NCBI GenBank assembly: GCA_029936705.1
Contig: JAPYSD010000026.1
Coordinates: forward strand, 1-17,246
Origin: Croceicoccus sp.
GTDB lineage: Bacteria; Pseudomonadota; Alphaproteobacteria; Sphingomonadales; Sphingomonadaceae
Reading direction: 5' to 3'
Length of the DNA: 17,246 nucleotides
A model generated the notes under the pieces. The model was not told where the DNA came from and made no database searches. It worked only from the letters and a program-made list of their open reading frames with translations. Made by a program: the position numbers and the translations under genes. This document shows positions 15,121 to 17,246 of this stretch, one piece after another. Each line of letters begins with the position of its first letter. The first letter of the stretch is position 1.

Positions 15121-17030
15121 GGCGGCCCGCCTATTTCGCTGCCCTGTGCGCAGCTTCCGCTACTGCGTCCGCCGCGGCCCTGGCCGCTCCGGCACCCGGT
15201 CCCGCCTATGGCGACGGCATGGTGCTGCAGCAGGGGCAGCCGGTCACGATCTCGGGCAAGGCCGCGCCCGGCGCGCGCATCACCGGCATGCTCGGCACCA
15301 CGCGCGCAAAGGCGACTGCCGCGGACGACGGCAGTTTCACCATCAGCTTCCCCAGCCGGACCGCGAGCGCGGCGCCGGTCTCGCTGACGCTGAGCGACGA
15401 TACGGGCAGCGCCACGCTGAACGATCTGCTCGTCGGCGATGTCTATCTCTGCTCGGGCCAGTCGAACATGGAACTGCCCGTCACCCGCGCGCTCAACACG
15501 CTGGGTGAACTGCGACAGGCGACCGACGGCGGCATCCGCCTGCTCAAGATCCCGCAAGAAGTGGCATCGGTCGAACAGGATTCCTTTGCCGAACCCGTGA
15601 CCTGGAAGCCGGTGAGCGCCGAAAGCGTCGCCGATTTCTCGGCTGCCTGCTATTTCATGGCCAAGCAGCTGCGCGCCGATCACCCGGATGTTCCCGTTGG
15701 TCTTATCCACTCGAACTGGGGCGGCAGCGCCGCGCGCGCATGGCTCGATCCGCAGAGCGTGGAGACGGCCTATGGCGCCGAGGCGGTGGCGCAATTGTCG
15801 CTGTACGACCGCGATCCGCTGGCCGCGGCGCAGTCGTTCGTACCGCAGTGGTATGACTGGTGGCGCGAAAAGGACAACGGGCGCGAGCCATGGGTCGATC
15901 CCGACGTCCTGGAATGGAATCCCGTTCCGAAGATCTCGTTCTGGAACGAATGGACCGGGACGGGGCTGGACACCGACGCGATCGCGAATGTCTGGCTGCG
16001 CAAGAGCTTTACGCTGACCGCCGAGCAGGCCGCTAGCCAGGGAACGCTGTCGATCGGCTCCATCGACGACCTCGACCTGACCTGGGTGAACGGCCACCCG
16101 GTCGGCTATACCTTCGGCTGGGGCGTGGAGCGGCATTACCGCGTTCCCGCCGGGTATCTGCACGAGGGCGAGAACGAGATCCTGATCGCCGCCAACAACT
16201 CGTGGGACACGGGCGGTTTCTTCGCGGGAGCTGACCGGCTGTTCTTCGAGACCGGTTCGGGCCAGACGCTGCCGCTGGGCACGGGCTGGCGCTACTCCAT
16301 CGCCGATTTCGACGAGGTGCCGCCGCGCGCGCCGTGGGATGCCAACGCCGGCATGGGCGTAATGCATAACGCGATGATCGCGCCGCTTGGCCCGATGCGC
16401 CTTGCCGGTGTCATCTGGTACCAGGGCGAAAGCGATGCCGGGCAGCCCGATTACGACAAGAAGCTGGACATGCTGTTTGGCGGCTGGCGCCGCCAGTTCG
16501 GAGAGCAGGCCCGCGTGATGGTCGTGCAGCTGGCCAATTTCGGCGAACGCGTCGGCAAGCCCGAAGCATCGTCATGGGCGCAATTGCGGCAGGAACAGCT
16601 CGACGCCGTGGCCGCCGCGGACGATGCGGCGCTGGTGACGGCCATCGACATCGGCGAGCCGACTGATATCCACCCCGCCAACAAGAACGTGCTGGGCAAG
16701 CGGCTTGCCATGGCGGCCGAGGGCAAGCCGATGCCGATGCCGGTTTCGGCGACGAGGTCGGGCGATACGGTCACGGTACGCTTCAGCGGGGTCGAGGGCG
16801 GATTGCGGGCATTCGGCGGTCCCTATGCGCTCGGCTTCGAGCTGTGCGGCGAAACGCAGGAAAGCTGCCGCTATGCCCTGCCGGCGCTGAGCGGCGACAC
16901 GGTGACCCTGAACGCTGGTGACGGCCAGCCTGTGACGCGCGTGCGCTATGCTTGGGCGGATGCCCCGGTCGTCAACCTGTACGACGCGCGCGAATTGCCC
17001 CTGCCCGGCTTCGAACTGCCCGTTCGATGA
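15117..17030 (+). CDS. Secreted GDSL/SGNH O-acetylesterase (sialate-O-acetylesterase family; likely hemicellulose deacetylase)
   Basis: 637 residues. The N-terminal signal peptide (MRRPAYFAALCAASATASAAALA, shown only as residues 1-20 plus a short tail, cut near 24) points to export. A small beta-domain (about 30-100) precedes the hydrolase, whose nucleophile is Ser116 in LCSGQSNMEL. IHSNWGGSAARAW (Gly202) and WYQGESD (Gly437) fit the oxyanion region, and Asp517/His519 in EPTDIHP complete the triad. A jelly-roll, GH2-like sugar-binding segment (about 285-370; LRKSFTL...TWVNGHPVG...YRVPAGYLHEGENEI) is inserted between the hydrolase halves, as in long bacterial members of this family. Sialic acid is not expected here; acetylated xylan or mannan is the likely substrate given its neighbours. 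The start overlaps the xylC stop (ATGA) and the end overlaps the mannanase start (ATGA). Confidence 0.9.
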   Translation: MRRPAYFAALCAASATASAAALAAPAPGPAYGDGMVLQQGQPVTISGKAAPGARITGMLGTTRAKATAADDGSFTISFPSRTASAAPVSLTLSDDTGSATLNDLLVGDVYLCSGQSNMELPVTRALNTLGELRQATDGGIRLLKIPQEVASVEQDSFAEPVTWKPVSAESVADFSAACYFMAKQLRADHPDVPVGLIHSNWGGSAARAWLDPQSVETAYGAEAVAQLSLYDRDPLAAAQSFVPQWYDWWREKDNGREPWVDPDVLEWNPVPKISFWNEWTGTGLDTDAIANVWLRKSFTLTAEQAASQGTLSIGSIDDLDLTWVNGHPVGYTFGWGVERHYRVPAGYLHEGENEILIAANNSWDTGGFFAGADRLFFETGSGQTLPLGTGWRYSIADFDEVPPRAPWDANAGMGVMHNAMIAPLGPMRLAGVIWYQGESDAGQPDYDKKLDMLFGGWRRQFGEQARVMVVQLANFGERVGKPEASSWAQLRQEQLDAVAAADDAALVTAIDIGEPTDIHPANKNVLGKRLAMAAEGKPMPMPVSATRSGDTVTVRFSGVEGGLRAFGGPYALGFELCGETQESCRYALPALSGDTVTLNAGDGQPVTRVRYAWADAPVVNLYDARELPLPGFELPVR

Positions 17031-17246
17031 GGCTTGCGCGCCGGCAGTTCATCGCGGCCGCCGGCGCTGCGAGCCTGGCCGCCTGTACCTTGCCGCGCGC
17101 GAACCGCAGCAATGCGGGCTTTGTCACGCGCGAGGGAACGCGGCTGATGCAGGCGGGCATGCCCTATCGCATCGTGGGCGCCAACATGTGGTATGCCGCT
17201 TGGCTGGGCGCGAACACCGACTATGGCGACCGCGCCCGACTCCTGC
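17027..17246 (+). CDS. GH5 endo-beta-mannanase-type lipoprotein, partial N-terminus
   Basis: Only the first 73 codons are in the window. The leader has a twin arginine (ARRQFIAAAG, Arg5-Arg6) followed by the lipobox LAAC (Cys20), so it looks like a Tat-exported lipoprotein. The mature part reads FVTREGTRLMQAGMPYRIVGANMWYAAWLGA then YGDRARL. This is the typical opening of GH5 subfamily 7 beta-mannanases, which cleave beta-1,4-mannan internally. The catalytic glutamates lie beyond the edge, so the call is based on the N-terminus only. Its ATG overlaps the esterase stop as ATGA, placing it in the xylX-xylB-xylC operon and suggesting acetylated mannan is degraded together with xylan. Confidence 0.75.
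   Translation, partial: MRLARRQFIAAAGAASLAACTLPRANRSNAGFVTREGTRLMQAGMPYRIVGANMWYAAWLGANTDYGDRARLL

Noticed and set aside
14994..16367. 457-residue minus-strand frame opposite xylC and the esterase
   Set aside because: Shadow frame; the plus-strand genes carry complete catalytic motifs and coupled starts.
1..17246. tRNA, rRNA, CRISPR array, insertion sequence or integrase
   Set aside because: I found no regularly spaced repeats, transposase motifs, terminal inverted repeats or tRNA-like cloverleafs; nearly all sequence is explained by the genes listed.

Overview
The window is GC-rich bacterial DNA with very dense coding and no RNA gene, phage, insertion sequence or CRISPR array that I can see. 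Gene content and protein style suggest an alphaproteobacterium, most likely a sphingomonad (Sphingomonadaceae/Erythrobacteraceae). The main reasons are a Caulobacter-type xylose module, large sphingomonad-style secreted glycosidases and a long actinobacterial-type NAD synthetase. The taxonomic call is inference.

Left arm (1-6724, all minus strand). In transcription order it holds an ExuT-like MFS sugar/sugar-acid transporter, a glutamine-dependent NAD+ synthetase (nadE), and a three-subunit molybdenum aldehyde oxidoreductase of the PaoABC type. The last of these, the Mo subunit, runs off the left edge. The three pao-type genes are tightly coupled and all use non-ATG starts (TTG, GTG, GTG).

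Middle (6725-12247). A divergent promoter region separates the transporter from a plus-strand pair of lipoprotein glycosidases: a GH3 beta-glucosidase/xylosidase and a GH5 endoglucanase-type enzyme. These converge, with a 7-bp gap, on a minus-strand secreted GH43 beta-xylosidase/arabinofuranosidase-type enzyme.

Right arm (12333-17246, plus strand). This is a five-gene overlapping operon: xylX (FAH-family 2-keto-3-deoxy-sugar-acid dehydratase), xylB (SDR xylose dehydrogenase), xylC (SMP-30-type sugar lactonase), a GDSL/SGNH sialate-O-acetylesterase-type deacetylase, and the start of a Tat-exported GH5 mannanase-type lipoprotein. xylX-xylB-xylC are part of the Weimberg oxidative pentose pathway. 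The dehydratase xylD and the semialdehyde dehydrogenase xylA are not in the window.

The arms are tied together by a LacI-type palindrome around TGGTAGCGCTATCA. It occurs before the transporter, before GH3, and once between GH43 and xylX. A 16-bp block containing the predicted -10 and the operator is identical at the transporter and xylX promoters. No regulator gene is present, so it must be encoded elsewhere. My model is a hemicellulose utilisation locus: surface enzymes deacetylate and cut xylan, glucan and mannan; the MFS protein imports sugars or sugar acids; xylB-xylC-xylX oxidise pentose to 2-ketoglutarate semialdehyde; and the Mo enzyme may handle aldehydes. The most unusual points are the shared operator network, the apparent AUC start of nadE, and the coupling of a pentose-oxidation operon to a deacetylase and a mannanase.
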